Source: Acetothermia bacterium UBA7521 (GTDB lineage Bacteria > Bipolaricaulota > Bipolaricaulia > Bipolaricaulales > Bipolaricaulaceae). From it: 39,067 bases of DNA. Position numbers and translations under genes: made by a program. Of this stretch, positions 24,835-32,077 are shown one piece after another. Each line of letters starts with the position of its first letter. Within the stretch, counting starts at the first letter, position 1. The stretch covers positions 1 to 39,067 of the forward strand of contig DLNB01000042.1 in assembly GCA_002479455.1 (NCBI GenBank), written 5' to 3'. Below the pieces are notes generated by a model. The model did no database searches and was not told where the DNA came from. It saw only the letters and a program-made list of their open reading frames with translations.

Positions 24835-25871
24835 TCGACCTGCGCTCGGACACGGTGACCCTGCCCACAGAAGGGATGCGGGCGGCGATGGCAGCTGCCG
24901 AAGTGGGGGACGACGTCTACGGCGAAGACCCCACCGTGCGACGGCTCGAAGAGCGGGCCGCCGACCTGTTGGGCGCCGAAGCCGCCCTGTTCATGCCCTC
25001 GGGGACAATGGCCAACCAGACCGCGATCGCCTGCCACACCCGTCCCGGTCAGGAGGTGGTCGTCGAGGCGGGGTCGCACATCTACAACGTGGAGCTGGGG
25101 ACGATGGCCCGCTTCTCCGGCGTCCAGCCGCGGGTCGTCCTGGGAGAGCGAGGCGTGTTCACCGCAGGGCAGGTCGTCTCCGCGATCCGACCCGACCTGT
25201 ACTACCTCGCCCCGACCGGGCTCGTGTGTCTGGAGAACACCCACAACGCCGCCGGCGGTCGAATCTGGCCCCGTGCCGAGGCGCGGGCGGTCCTCGCTGC
25301 TGCCCACGCGCGGGGGATTCCCGTGCACCTCGACGGCGCACGGATCTTCAACGCCTCGGCGACTACGGGAATCCCGGCCCGGGAGCTTGCCCAGGGGTTC
25401 GACTCGGTGATGTTCTGCCTCTCCAAGGGGCTGGGTTGTCCCGTGGGGTCCGTGTTGTGTGGGTCGCGCCCGCTCATCTCCGAGGCGCGGCGGGTCCGCA
25501 AGGCGTTCGGAGGCGGGATGCGCCAGGCGGGGTTCCTCGCCGCGGCCGGGCTGTACGCCCTCGACCACCACGTGGACCGGCTCGCCGTGGACCACGCCCA
25601 CGCGCGGCTCCTCGCCGACGGCCTGGCCACGCTGCCCGGCCTGTCCGTGCTGCCGCCGGAGACGAACATCGTCCTCTTCGAGATCGAGACGGGGCCCGAT
25701 GCCGAGACCCTCTGCGCGCGACTGCGCGCCCGTGGGGTGCTCGCCTCGCCGGCCGGCGCCGGCACGTCAGCCCGCGGGGTGCGGATGGTGACGCACCTCG
25801 ACATCTCCCGCGCGGGCGTCGAGCGGACGGTTGACCGTGTGCGGGAGGAACTCCGCGCCTCGGGGGTGTGA
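24831..25871 (+). CDS. ltaE: Low-specificity L-threonine aldolase
   Basis: A 346-residue PLP enzyme of the aspartate aminotransferase fold. It starts with MIDLRSDTVTLPTEGM and has GDDVYGEDPTVRRLEE, FMPSGTMANQTAI, LENTHNAAGG, VHLDGARIFNA and the PLP-lysine site CLSKGLGCPVGS (Lys199). It cleaves threonine or allo-threonine to glycine and acetaldehyde. Glycine so produced could feed the glycine cleavage system encoded in this window (inference). The ATG overlaps the pcm stop. Confidence 0.94.
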   Translation: MIDLRSDTVTLPTEGMRAAMAAAEVGDDVYGEDPTVRRLEERAADLLGAEAALFMPSGTMANQTAIACHTRPGQEVVVEAGSHIYNVELGTMARFSGVQPRVVLGERGVFTAGQVVSAIRPDLYYLAPTGLVCLENTHNAAGGRIWPRAEARAVLAAAHARGIPVHLDGARIFNASATTGIPARELAQGFDSVMFCLSKGLGCPVGSVLCGSRPLISEARRVRKAFGGGMRQAGFLAAAGLYALDHHVDRLAVDHAHARLLADGLATLPGLSVLPPETNIVLFEIETGPDAETLCARLRARGVLASPAGAGTSARGVRMVTHLDISRAGVERTVDRVREELRASGV

Positions 25872-25949
25872 CGAACCGACCGTAGGCGCGGCGACCCTGT
25901 CCTCGGATCTCCTCCCGTAAGGGCGTAGCCTCCATCACGTGAGGTTACG

Positions 25950-26693
25950 ATGCGGCTGATCGGGGTAGGTCTTGTGGTGTTGGCGGTCGGCGTGGCCGGC
26001 GGAGCGATGTCGCTCTCGGTCGGCTCGTCGGCCCACTGGGTCCTGTTCGACCTCCCCAGCCTGAACACGTTTGTTCGCCTCGCCAATCAGACGCTCGCCT
26101 TCGTCAACGAGCGAGCGGGGGGCGATCCGGTCCCGCCTATTCCCGAGCTTCGCCACGGCGTCGGCCTGAAGCTGGCCGAGGCGCTGGGGGGGGTCGTGCG
26201 GGTGGGTCTGCAGATGGCGGTGGCCAGCGTCAACACCCGCACCCAAGGCTCGTGGACGACGGGGGAGACTTCCCACCCCGTGGACATCTCCCTCGAAGCA
26301 AGCCTGGTCGCGTTTTCGATCGAGCTGTCGCTTGTTCTCGTCCCGGACGTGCTGACGGCGGGCGTCTCCGTCGGATGGGGATCGTCCCGGGTCATCTACC
26401 GATGCGCGTTTCCCCGAACACTGCCCACGGACTGGTCGCTCCCGTTCCTTCCCAAGAATGAGGACACCACGTACACCGGAAGCGGCCCCCTGGGGGCCAT
26501 TGCCGTGGGGCTGTCGCTCCCGGTGGGACAGGGCATCAGCGCGGGATTGGAAGTTGGGTTCCGGCTCGCCCCAGCCTGGGTGCCGACCTCCGGCGCCGCG
26601 GTGCTCGACCTCAACGCGGACGGTCTTGGCGATTCCGTGGGGTTTTCCGGCCTCTGGCTGGGAATAACGGTACAGATGGAGTTCAACCTGTGA
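25950..26693 (+). CDS. Exported protein, possibly an outer-membrane beta-barrel
   Basis: A 247-residue protein with a signal peptide (MRLIGVGLVVLAVGVAGGAM). The mature part has many short alternating, glycine-rich strands (for example GLKLAEALGGVVRVGLQMAV and LGAIAVGLSLPVG) and ends with a strand, LGITVQMEFNL, that has hydrophobic/aromatic residues near the C-terminus as in barrel proteins. No family is recognised. GAGG lies 7 bases before the ATG. It is followed by two lipoprotein genes on the same strand at 11-base intervals, so the three are likely one unit. Confidence 0.7.
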   Translation: MRLIGVGLVVLAVGVAGGAMSLSVGSSAHWVLFDLPSLNTFVRLANQTLAFVNERAGGDPVPPIPELRHGVGLKLAEALGGVVRVGLQMAVASVNTRTQGSWTTGETSHPVDISLEASLVAFSIELSLVLVPDVLTAGVSVGWGSSRVIYRCAFPRTLPTDWSLPFLPKNEDTTYTGSGPLGAIAVGLSLPVGQGISAGLEVGFRLAPAWVPTSGAAVLDLNADGLGDSVGFSGLWLGITVQMEFNL

Positions 26694-26704
26694 GGGGGTG
26701 TGCG

Positions 26705-27322
26705 ATGAAGAAGATTCTGTTGATTGGATGCGCACTGGCTGCGCTCATCCTCGGGGGATGCACGCCGAAGTTCCAGACCCTTCCTCCCGAAGCCCTGTTC
26801 GCGATCCGCCCCAGCGTGGGCGTCGCTCCCCTCAACGTGGTGTGCGACGGATCGCTCTCGTTCGCCGAGAAAGGCAAGCTCGTCGAGTACATCTGGGACT
26901 TCGGCGATGGAACCCGTGCCCTGGGGCCGATCGTGTCCCACACCTACCGTCAGGGCGGGACCTACCGCGTGACGCTCGAGGTGTACGACGAACAGGGCCT
27001 GTCCAGCCGCCGCGTGAGCCAGGTCGAGGTCCAGTTCGCCCTCCCCACGGCAAGCTTCAGCTATGCCCCGTGGCGGCCCGGCACAGGTGAGACGATCTGG
27101 TTCGACGCCTCCACCTCCACCACGCCCAACGGGAAGATCGTCGAGTACCGCTGGTCGTTCGGAAACGGGGATTGGGACGTTGGAGAGAAGGTCGGGTACA
27201 TGTACTGGTACGGCGGGGCGTACCCCGTCACCCTGACCATCGTGGACGAAGTCGGCGCCACCGCCCAGGTCACCCAGGTGATCGAGGTGCAGGGTGGGCC
27301 TGGCTGCTATACGGGACAGTGA
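26705..27322 (+). CDS. PKD-domain lipoprotein
   Basis: A 205-residue protein with a lipoprotein signal (ALAALILGGC; lipidated Cys about residue 19). Two PKD (polycystic kidney disease) beta-sandwich domains follow: the first has the hallmark YIWDFGDGT and HTYRQGGTYRVTLEVYD, the second YRWSFGNGDWD and YMYWYGGAYPVTLTIVD. PKD domains mediate protein or carbohydrate interactions at the cell surface. ATG 26705 is preceded by GAGGGGG. The second PKD repeat is degenerate (GNGD instead of GDG). Confidence 0.85.
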   Translation: MKKILLIGCALAALILGGCTPKFQTLPPEALFAIRPSVGVAPLNVVCDGSLSFAEKGKLVEYIWDFGDGTRALGPIVSHTYRQGGTYRVTLEVYDEQGLSSRRVSQVEVQFALPTASFSYAPWRPGTGETIWFDASTSTTPNGKIVEYRWSFGNGDWDVGEKVGYMYWYGGAYPVTLTIVDEVGATAQVTQVIEVQGGPGCYTGQ

Positions 27323-27332
27323 GAGGTGCACG

Positions 27333-27968
27333 ATGAAGAGAAAGACCGCATGGACGATCACCGCGATCCTCGGGGGGCTGTTGATCCTGTCCGGATGCAC
27401 GCTCGACCCCGCTGGACCAACGCAGATCAGCGTCTCGATCGTTGCCTCTCCCGGTGAGGGCAAGGCGCCGCTCGCCGTCCACTTCGACGCGAGCCGGTCC
27501 GCCGATCCCCAGGGAACGCTCAGCGATCACCTGTGGGACTTCGGCGACGGGAGCCCCGTGGTCTCGGGTCGGGAGATCGAGCACACCTACCAGCGCGCCG
27601 GGGAGTACCTGGTGACGCTCGTCGTGGTCGGCCCGTCGGGGACGGGTCGCGGGACGGCGTTCGTGCGCGCCCTGAACAACCCGCCGACCGCGTCGTTCAC
27701 GTTTCTGCCGGTGGATCCGTTCGAGGGCGAATCGGTCACATTCGATGCCTCCGGCTCGTCGGATCCCGACGGCGACATCGCCCGCTACACGTGGGACTTC
27801 GGCGACGGCGGGACCGGCGAGGGGATGATCGTGCGCCACACGTTCGCCCACCCCGGCGAGTTCCTCGTCATCCTCACCGTCACCGACGCCGCGGGCGCAG
27901 AGGCCCGGGCGACGCGTCTGGTGCAGGTCGAGGATTGCAGCTCTGGGGGCTGCGGCAGACGGAGATAG
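27333..27968 (+). CDS. PKD-domain lipoprotein
   Basis: A 211-residue paralogue of the upstream gene. It has a lipobox (LLILSGC) and two clean PKD domains: HLWDFGDGSP with HTYQRAGEYLVTLVVV, and YTWDFGDGGTGEG with HTFAHPGEFLVILTVTD; each domain begins with a PTASFTF/PLAVHFDAS-type strand. The C-terminus is unusual, CSSGGCGRRR, with two cysteines. GAGAGG precedes the ATG. A strong hairpin follows the stop, closing the three-gene unit. Confidence 0.87.
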   Translation: MKRKTAWTITAILGGLLILSGCTLDPAGPTQISVSIVASPGEGKAPLAVHFDASRSADPQGTLSDHLWDFGDGSPVVSGREIEHTYQRAGEYLVTLVVVGPSGTGRGTAFVRALNNPPTASFTFLPVDPFEGESVTFDASGSSDPDGDIARYTWDFGDGGTGEGMIVRHTFAHPGEFLVILTVTDAAGAEARATRLVQVEDCSSGGCGRRR

Positions 27969-27994
27969 AGAGCCCGCTTCCGCACTCACCCTCC

Positions 27995-28024
27995 GCGCCT
28001 CCTCCACCCGACTGGGGGAGGCGC
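27995..28024 (+). terminator. Hairpin downstream of the PKD lipoprotein genes
   Basis: GCGCCTCCTCC (27995-28005) pairs over 11 positions (one G-U) with GGGGGAGGCGC (28014-28024) around an 8-base loop. The following bases are TCCCCTTC, only moderately T-rich, so this may be an intrinsic terminator without a classic U tract. It begins 26 bases after the stop. Confidence 0.5.
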
Positions 28025-28037
28025 TCCCCTTCAGGAC

Positions 28038-28142
28038 AGTCACAAGTCAGCAAGTCAAGGAGTCACAAGTCCCGATGACAGTTGGAGGCCACGGGGATCA
28101 AGGCGTCTTGGCGGGTGACTTGCGACTTCCTGACTTGCGACT
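28038..28142. repeat. Word-like inverted repeat between convergent genes
   Basis: The left arm (28038-28071) repeats the word CAAGTC three times (AGTCACAAGTCAG, CAAGTC, AGTCACAAGTC). The right arm (28117-28142) contains GACTTGCGACTTCC and TGACTTGCGACT, whose reverse complement (AGTCGCAAGTCAGG...) matches the left arm with few mismatches. About 45 unrelated bases separate the arms. The right arm overlaps the stop codon of the minus-strand kinase gene, so it may act as a terminator for it or be an inserted repeat element. Confidence 0.7.
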
Positions 28143-29592
28143 ATTCGTTGTGGGGGATCTGCAGGGTGCTGCCGCCGATGAACTCCCGCACGAGGTGGTC
28201 GCCGGGGATGAGGGCATGGTCCTCCGCCTCCCACAGCGTCAGCCCCACCACCCCCGAGAGCAGGTTCCCGATCCTCCGATAGCGGATCCGCGCATCGAGG
28301 AACGTGTCGTAGGGCGCGACCTCGTCCGGCTTCGGCCAGATCCCGTCGGGAAGGTAGAACGGCTTCAGCAGCGGAAGGTCGAACGGCATCCCCCCGTTCA
28401 CCACGTGATCGGCGAGGCCCATCAGCGGGATGATCGAGAACAGTTCCCCGCTGCGCACGTAGTGCCAGTGGAGGAGGGTTCCCAGCGGTGGGTGGTTGCG
28501 GTGCTTGACGTCGCGCAGCATCCGCCGCAGGAGCCGCACGTCCGTGAACTGCGTCATCCGTTCGCTCGTCCCGTCGCCCTCGTGGAGCAGGTTCGCCGCC
28601 TCGATGTACAGGTAGAACATCGCCTCCCGGGCGATCCCCGCCGTGAGGGGCGGATACAGGCCGTGAAGGCAGTCCAGAAGGAGAACCTGATCCTTCTTGA
28701 GGCGCACCGGTTTCGTGCCCACGTGACGGCCTTCTTTGAAGCTGTAGATCGGCTTCTCGATCGTCTGACCGTCGAGGAGGGCCCGTAGGTGGCGGTTGAT
28801 GGCCTGGATGTCGAGCGCCTCCGGGGTCTCGAAGTTGCGGTCGTTCAGCCAGTCCGTCGGGTGCTCGACCAGCGGCCAGAAGTAGTCGTCCAGGCTCAGC
28901 ATCAGGAACTTGAGGCCCTCCCGCTCCAGCCGCTGGAGGAGCTTGACCGTGGTCGTCGTCTTGCCCGACGAGGATGGGCCGGAGACCCAGATCACGCGCA
29001 GGTCGTCCCGCTCAGCCCGTGCCAGGACCTTGCCGGCCGCCTCGTCCACCGACCGCTCGTAGCGCTCCGTGGCCGCCTCCACCAAGGTCGGAAACCGCCC
29101 CGAGCGGACGATGTCGTTCAGCCCGTCCACGCTGTCGCAGCCCTGGTCGCGGTTCCAGGTCAAGGTTTCCCGGTGGAGCGGCGTGGGGTAGCCGTTCCCC
29201 ACGAACTCATCCACCGTGATCGCCCCCGCCCGCACCCAGTGCTTGCCCCACCGCCAGCACTCGTAGGCATCGGCGACGATGACGAACCCGAAGCTCCGCA
29301 GGACGTGGATCACCGTGTCCTGGATCTCCTCGATCGTGGGGGGAAAGTTGGCAATCCAGTGCCGGGGATCGCGGTTGAGCGTCGCCACCACGACATCCGC
29401 GAGGAAGGCCGCGATATGCTCGTCGTCCCCGCACGCGAACAGCCGGTCGTTCACGCCCGGCACGTGGTCGAGGGAAAACCCGCCTACGGACCGGACCGCG
29501 CGCAGAATGGCGTGGATGATCCGGCCCTGGTCAAATGTGACGAGCGACCGGTCGCGCTTCTTGACCTTGCGGATCCTGTTTTGCACCGCCAC
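28141..29592 (-). CDS. ATP-cone domain fused to a uridine kinase-like nucleoside kinase
   Basis: A 483-residue two-part protein. Residues 5-115 form an ATP-cone: VKKRDRSLVTFDQGRIIHAI, then PPTIEEIQDTVIHVLRSFGF and the ADAYECWRWGK end. ATP-cones are allosteric nucleotide sensors best known from ribonucleotide reductases and NrdR. From about 200 a P-loop kinase follows with VSGPSSSGKTTTT (205-212), LSLDDYFW, LDCLHGLYP and a phosphoribulokinase/uridine kinase-like C-terminus. This suggests a pyrimidine nucleoside kinase regulated by ATP/dATP (inference). The GTG start at 29592 lies six bases after a perfect TATAAT, a leaderless arrangement. Confidence 0.85.
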   Translation of the reverse strand: MAVQNRIRKVKKRDRSLVTFDQGRIIHAILRAVRSVGGFSLDHVPGVNDRLFACGDDEHIAAFLADVVVATLNRDPRHWIANFPPTIEEIQDTVIHVLRSFGFVIVADAYECWRWGKHWVRAGAITVDEFVGNGYPTPLHRETLTWNRDQGCDSVDGLNDIVRSGRFPTLVEAATERYERSVDEAAGKVLARAERDDLRVIWVSGPSSSGKTTTTVKLLQRLEREGLKFLMLSLDDYFWPLVEHPTDWLNDRNFETPEALDIQAINRHLRALLDGQTIEKPIYSFKEGRHVGTKPVRLKKDQVLLLDCLHGLYPPLTAGIAREAMFYLYIEAANLLHEGDGTSERMTQFTDVRLLRRMLRDVKHRNHPPLGTLLHWHYVRSGELFSIIPLMGLADHVVNGGMPFDLPLLKPFYLPDGIWPKPDEVAPYDTFLDARIRYRRIGNLLSGVVGLTLWEAEDHALIPGDHLVREFIGGSTLQIPHNE

Positions 29593-29598
29593 GCGAGC

Positions 29599-29604
29599 AT
29601 TATA
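29599..29604 (-). promoter_or_regulatory. Perfect -10 element for the ATP-cone kinase gene
   Basis: On the minus strand TATAAT (29604-29599) is followed by GCTCGC and then the GTG start. Transcription would begin at the start codon. The -35 region falls in the adjacent repeat and is poor. Confidence 0.55.
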
Positions 29605-29722
29605 CCGTTCCCCGTTTTCCGTGATCCGTTGGCCTCACGGTCTCCTGCAGTCCGGGCACCGCTGCTCGCGCCCCCACGGCCTCCGGTCCACGGACAACGG
29701 ATTACGGACAACGGTCTACGGA
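29604..29722. repeat. Second word-like inverted repeat, built on CCGT(T)/ACGG words
   Basis: The left arm (29604-29632) contains CCGTTTTCCGTGATCCGTTG; the right arm (29684-29722) contains ACGGACAACGGATTACGGACAACGG in two overlapping words whose reverse complement matches the left arm with about three mismatches. The arms flank roughly 50 other bases. The right arm covers the stop codon of the upstream minus-strand gene (29716-29718), exactly as the first such element covers the stop of the kinase gene. Confidence 0.65.
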
Positions 29723-30879
29723 ATCGGCATTTCGTAGATCCGCCACGTTTTGTAGAGCTCCCCGCCCATCATCGCCGCCGCGCGGAGGATGAGGTCGTTC
29801 TCCTCCAAGAGCATCGACGCCTCGCCCGCGCGGTACCCCTTCCTCCACGCGATCGTCAACACCTCGCGGAACAGAACCGCGTCCACCCCCATCTTCCGGT
29901 ACAGCGGGCAGATCCCGAAGAACATCACCCGCGCCGTGCGGATGCGCCGTCGTCCGGCGAGAAGGCGCACCGCCCGCGCGAGGTCCAGGTCGAGCACCCG
30001 GTTCCACGTCGGCTTGAGGACCACGTTCGGATCCGGGATCGCCCCGATCATCGCCGCCAGCTCGCCGCCCACGTACGCGAACCGCACCAGCTCCGGGTCA
30101 GCGATCGCCTTCAGGCTCCGCGCCAAGGCTTCCGCCTCCGGCTCCGTGATCGGGAGGAACCCCCAGTTGGCCGCCCACGCCTCGTTGTAGACGTGGACGA
30201 TGTTCTGAACCTCGTCCACCAGGCGCCGCATGTCGAGGGGCCGGGTGTCGATCCCCCGGCGACGCCGCGCCGCCTCCACGACCCGTTCCAGGCGCGGGTC
30301 CGCCGACTCGGTGGCCGGAATCCAGTACGCGTGGTAGTCCTTCACCTTGCGCAGGCCGTACCGTTCGAGGTGCTCCCCGTAGTAGGGCGGGTTGTGGGTG
30401 AGCTCCACCGTCGGCGGCGTGTCGAACCCGCGGACGAGCACCGCCTGGTGCGACTCGTGGGTCGCGTTCGAGTACCCGCCGGGGCCGCGCATCGCGTCCA
30501 CGCCGTGCTTGGCGAGCCATGCCCGGGCGCTGTCGAGAAGGCCCTCCGTGACCGCGTAGTCGGGGACCGACTCGTAGAACCCGAAGAACCCGAGATTTGT
30601 CGTGTGGTGCTCGTTGTAGCGGTGGTTCACCGCCGCCGAAACGCGGCCGACGAGGCGGGCGCCGTTACGGGCGAGGAAGTGCGTGACCTCCGCCGTCTCG
30701 TGGTAGGGGTGGGCGGGGGTGAGGAGGCCGGTCAGGCCAAGGAGGCGGCTGCCGAGGAGGTCGCCTTGGAGGGGGGGTGTCCAGTGCGGGTCCCCGCGGT
30801 GGATGCTCCACGGGACCGCCACGAACTCCCGCAGCCGGCGATCCCCGAGCGGGATCTCCTCGATCGTGAGCCGGGCCAT
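29716..30879 (-). CDS. GNAT-like acyltransferase family protein (YghO-like)
   Basis: A 387-residue soluble protein. The N-terminal IHRGDPHWTPPLQGDL and the central NLGFFGFYESVPDY, PGGYSNATHESHQAVLVRGF and NPPYYGEHLERYGLRKVKD blocks, with a C-terminal IRTARVMFFGICPLYRKMGVD, are those of a widespread family related to GNAT N-acyltransferases and to E. coli YghO. Members are sometimes located near lipid-synthesis genes; the substrate is not established. The ATG lies 8 bases after GATAAT, and no ribosome site is visible. Its 3' end is covered by a repeat element. Confidence 0.75.
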   Translation of the reverse strand: MARLTIEEIPLGDRRLREFVAVPWSIHRGDPHWTPPLQGDLLGSRLLGLTGLLTPAHPYHETAEVTHFLARNGARLVGRVSAAVNHRYNEHHTTNLGFFGFYESVPDYAVTEGLLDSARAWLAKHGVDAMRGPGGYSNATHESHQAVLVRGFDTPPTVELTHNPPYYGEHLERYGLRKVKDYHAYWIPATESADPRLERVVEAARRRRGIDTRPLDMRRLVDEVQNIVHVYNEAWAANWGFLPITEPEAEALARSLKAIADPELVRFAYVGGELAAMIGAIPDPNVVLKPTWNRVLDLDLARAVRLLAGRRRIRTARVMFFGICPLYRKMGVDAVLFREVLTIAWRKGYRAGEASMLLEENDLILRAAAMMGGELYKTWRIYEMPIP

Positions 30880-30887
30880 GAGCGACC

Positions 30888-30893
30888 ATTATC
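30888..30893 (-). promoter_or_regulatory. Candidate -10 element for the GNAT-like gene
   Basis: On the minus strand GATAAT (30893-30888) precedes the ATG (30879) by eight bases without a Shine-Dalgarno sequence. No convincing -35 is seen. Confidence 0.35.
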
Positions 30894-30929
30894 CCCCGAT
30901 CGGGCGGGGGATGCTTGCCAAGGGTGTCC

Positions 30930-30958
30930 TTGACGCTCCGCAGCCGCCTCTGTATAAC
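30930..30958 (+). promoter_or_regulatory. Promoter of tRNA-Ala
   Basis: TTGACG (30930-30935) and TATAAC (30953-30958) are 17 bases apart, ten of twelve consensus positions. The predicted start is about 65 bases before the mature tRNA, giving a 5' leader for RNase P to remove. Confidence 0.65.
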
Positions 30959-31031
30959 CCACCGTCCGTTCGGGCATCTGCCTTTCCCGAACCGGTAGCC
31001 GGCACACCGATCACCGGCCAACCGACTGTCT

Positions 31032-31108
31032 GGGGGCGTAGCTCAGTTTGGGAGAGCACCGGCTTTGCAAGCCGGGGGTCGGCGGTTCGATCCCGCTCGC
31101 CTCCACCA
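31032..31108 (+). tRNA. tRNA-Ala (anticodon TGC)
   Basis: The acceptor stem GGGGGCG pairs with CGCCTCC (31098-31104, one G-U), followed by A and an encoded CCA (31106-31108). The D arm contains AGCTCAGTTTGGGAGAGC. The anticodon stem CCGGC/GCCGG closes the loop TTTGCAA with anticodon TGC. The T arm is GGCGG TTCGATC CCGCT. It marks the boundary between the backbone and the compositionally different segment to its right. Confidence 0.94.
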
Positions 31109-31579
31109 GATTCTGTTCGAATCAGTGTTATCGCCCGCAAGGTGGTTGCCATGACGGTTATCGTCTCCCAAATTGCGACTTGCGTGTGCATCTGACCCAC
31201 GACTGTGGTTCGCTTGCGCGGAGTGCGGGCACCCTTCATGCTAATCCTGCGTGGGACAACTACGAGCCCGTGATGCCTCAGAAGTAGGTGTTACCGAAGA
31301 GGGTATCCTGGTGGTAACGGGAAAAGATGCGAGCGGCCAACTGCTGACGTGCGCCACTGACTTCATGGGCTTCCACAGCAGGGTGTTTCGAGAGAGTACG
31401 TACAAGCCCGGATGCTTTTTCACAACGGAGCTTTCGTTACTCCGGAGTTCCCGGCAGGAGGGCGACTACCGCCAGCTGTTGGTGCAAGAAATGTAGTCGT
31501 CTCCCCAGTGGACGGTAACCAGATAAACGAGGCAGCCGGGCCTCCTTCGGTAACACTTTCAATGAGGCAACTCGGAGCC
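31109..31579. other. Gene-poor stretch after tRNA-Ala
   Basis: About 470 bases between the tRNA and the promoter of the next operon. No recognisable gene, rRNA or integrase is present. It holds one short open frame (31251-31496) of doubtful status. No repeat of the tRNA 3' end was found here or elsewhere to the right by eye. Confidence 0.6.
31251..31496 (+). CDS. Doubtful small ORF
   Basis: An 81-residue frame starting at GTG. The middle (TEEGILVVTGKDASGQLLTC, DFMGFHSRVF) reads like a plausible small globular protein, but there is no clear ribosome site, third positions are not G/C-biased, and no family is recognised. It could be the remnant of a longer gene. Confidence 0.25.
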   Translation: MGQLRARDASEVGVTEEGILVVTGKDASGQLLTCATDFMGFHSRVFRESTYKPGCFFTTELSLLRSSRQEGDYRQLLVQEM

Positions 31580-31609
31580 TTGCTCCCCGTTGGCCCCCCG
31601 CCGTATACT
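31580..31609 (+). promoter_or_regulatory. Candidate promoter of the AAA+ ATPase operon
   Basis: TTGCTC (31580-31585) and TATACT (31604-31609) are 18 bases apart. Transcription would begin near 31617, right at the TTG 31618 or six bases before ATG 31624, the two possible starts of the first gene. The -35 match is weak, the -10 good. Confidence 0.4.
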
Positions 31610-31623
31610 GCCCGGCGTTGAAC

Positions 31624-31974
31624 ATGGTGGTTCTGCTGAGCGCCATAGGTGTTCTCGCGGCTGCTGGTCTTCTGTACAGAATGGTGTCCGCTGACCTCGG
31701 AGGCAGCTCGTCCAAGAGGCTCCCGGCGCGCGCCCGTGGGCTGCACCGTTCTCGCCTTAGCATGAGCCAGCGGTTCTTGGCCTGCTCGCTCGGACTTGCA
31801 CTAGCCCCCTTCCCCGCCTACTACCTCACGGGACGTGGCTTCCCACACTTGTCAGGTACTCGCATGTTCGGATTCGTGGTCCTGACCTTGATCTTCGTGT
31901 TCTGCTTTGCATACCTGATTGCCCTTCTCATGTCCCTGCGAGGAGCGAAGCTTGGACGCCTACATCGAAAGTGA
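31624..31974 (+). CDS. Small membrane protein of unknown function
   Basis: A 116-residue protein (118 from TTG 31618) with three hydrophobic segments: VVLLSAIGVLAAAGLLY near the N-terminus, FLACSLGLALAPFPAYYL in the middle and FGFVVLTLIFVFCFAYLIAL before a basic tail (RGAKLGRLHRK). No family is recognised. It is the first gene of the plus-strand operon leading to the AAA+ ATPase, and codon use is typical of that segment. It may be an inner-membrane partner of the downstream coiled-coil protein (inference from position only). Confidence 0.6.
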   Translation: MVVLLSAIGVLAAAGLLYRMVSADLGGSSSKRLPARARGLHRSRLSMSQRFLACSLGLALAPFPAYYLTGRGFPHLSGTRMFGFVVLTLIFVFCFAYLIALLMSLRGAKLGRLHRK

Positions 31975-32077
31975 CAAGGCAGCACGTGTATGGCAGAGCT
32001 GGCTGACACAGGCCAACACGGTCTTGTGTCTGCGCCTTCTTCAGGGTCCGGCGAGTGCCACATGGAATTCGTTGTAG
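31952..32077 (+). CDS. Possible 41-residue ORF overlapping its neighbours
   Basis: TTG 31952 is preceded at good distance by AGGAG and opens a frame DAYIESDKAARVWQSWLTQ... ending at TAG 32075-32077. It overlaps the end of the membrane protein gene and the start of the coiled-coil gene. If it is real, the coiled-coil gene more likely begins at ATG 32062. There is no homology evidence, so this is a weak candidate. Confidence 0.2.
   Translation: MDAYIESDKAARVWQSWLTQANTVLCLRLLQGPASATWNSL

Noticed and set aside
28789..30933. A 714-codon open frame on the plus strand
   Set aside because: It is antisense to the ATP-cone kinase and GNAT-like genes, both with conserved motifs, and shows low-complexity basic sequence.
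31412..31621. A 69-codon frame before the ATPase operon
   Set aside because: Pro/Gly-rich, no ribosome site, overlaps the candidate promoter; likely chance.
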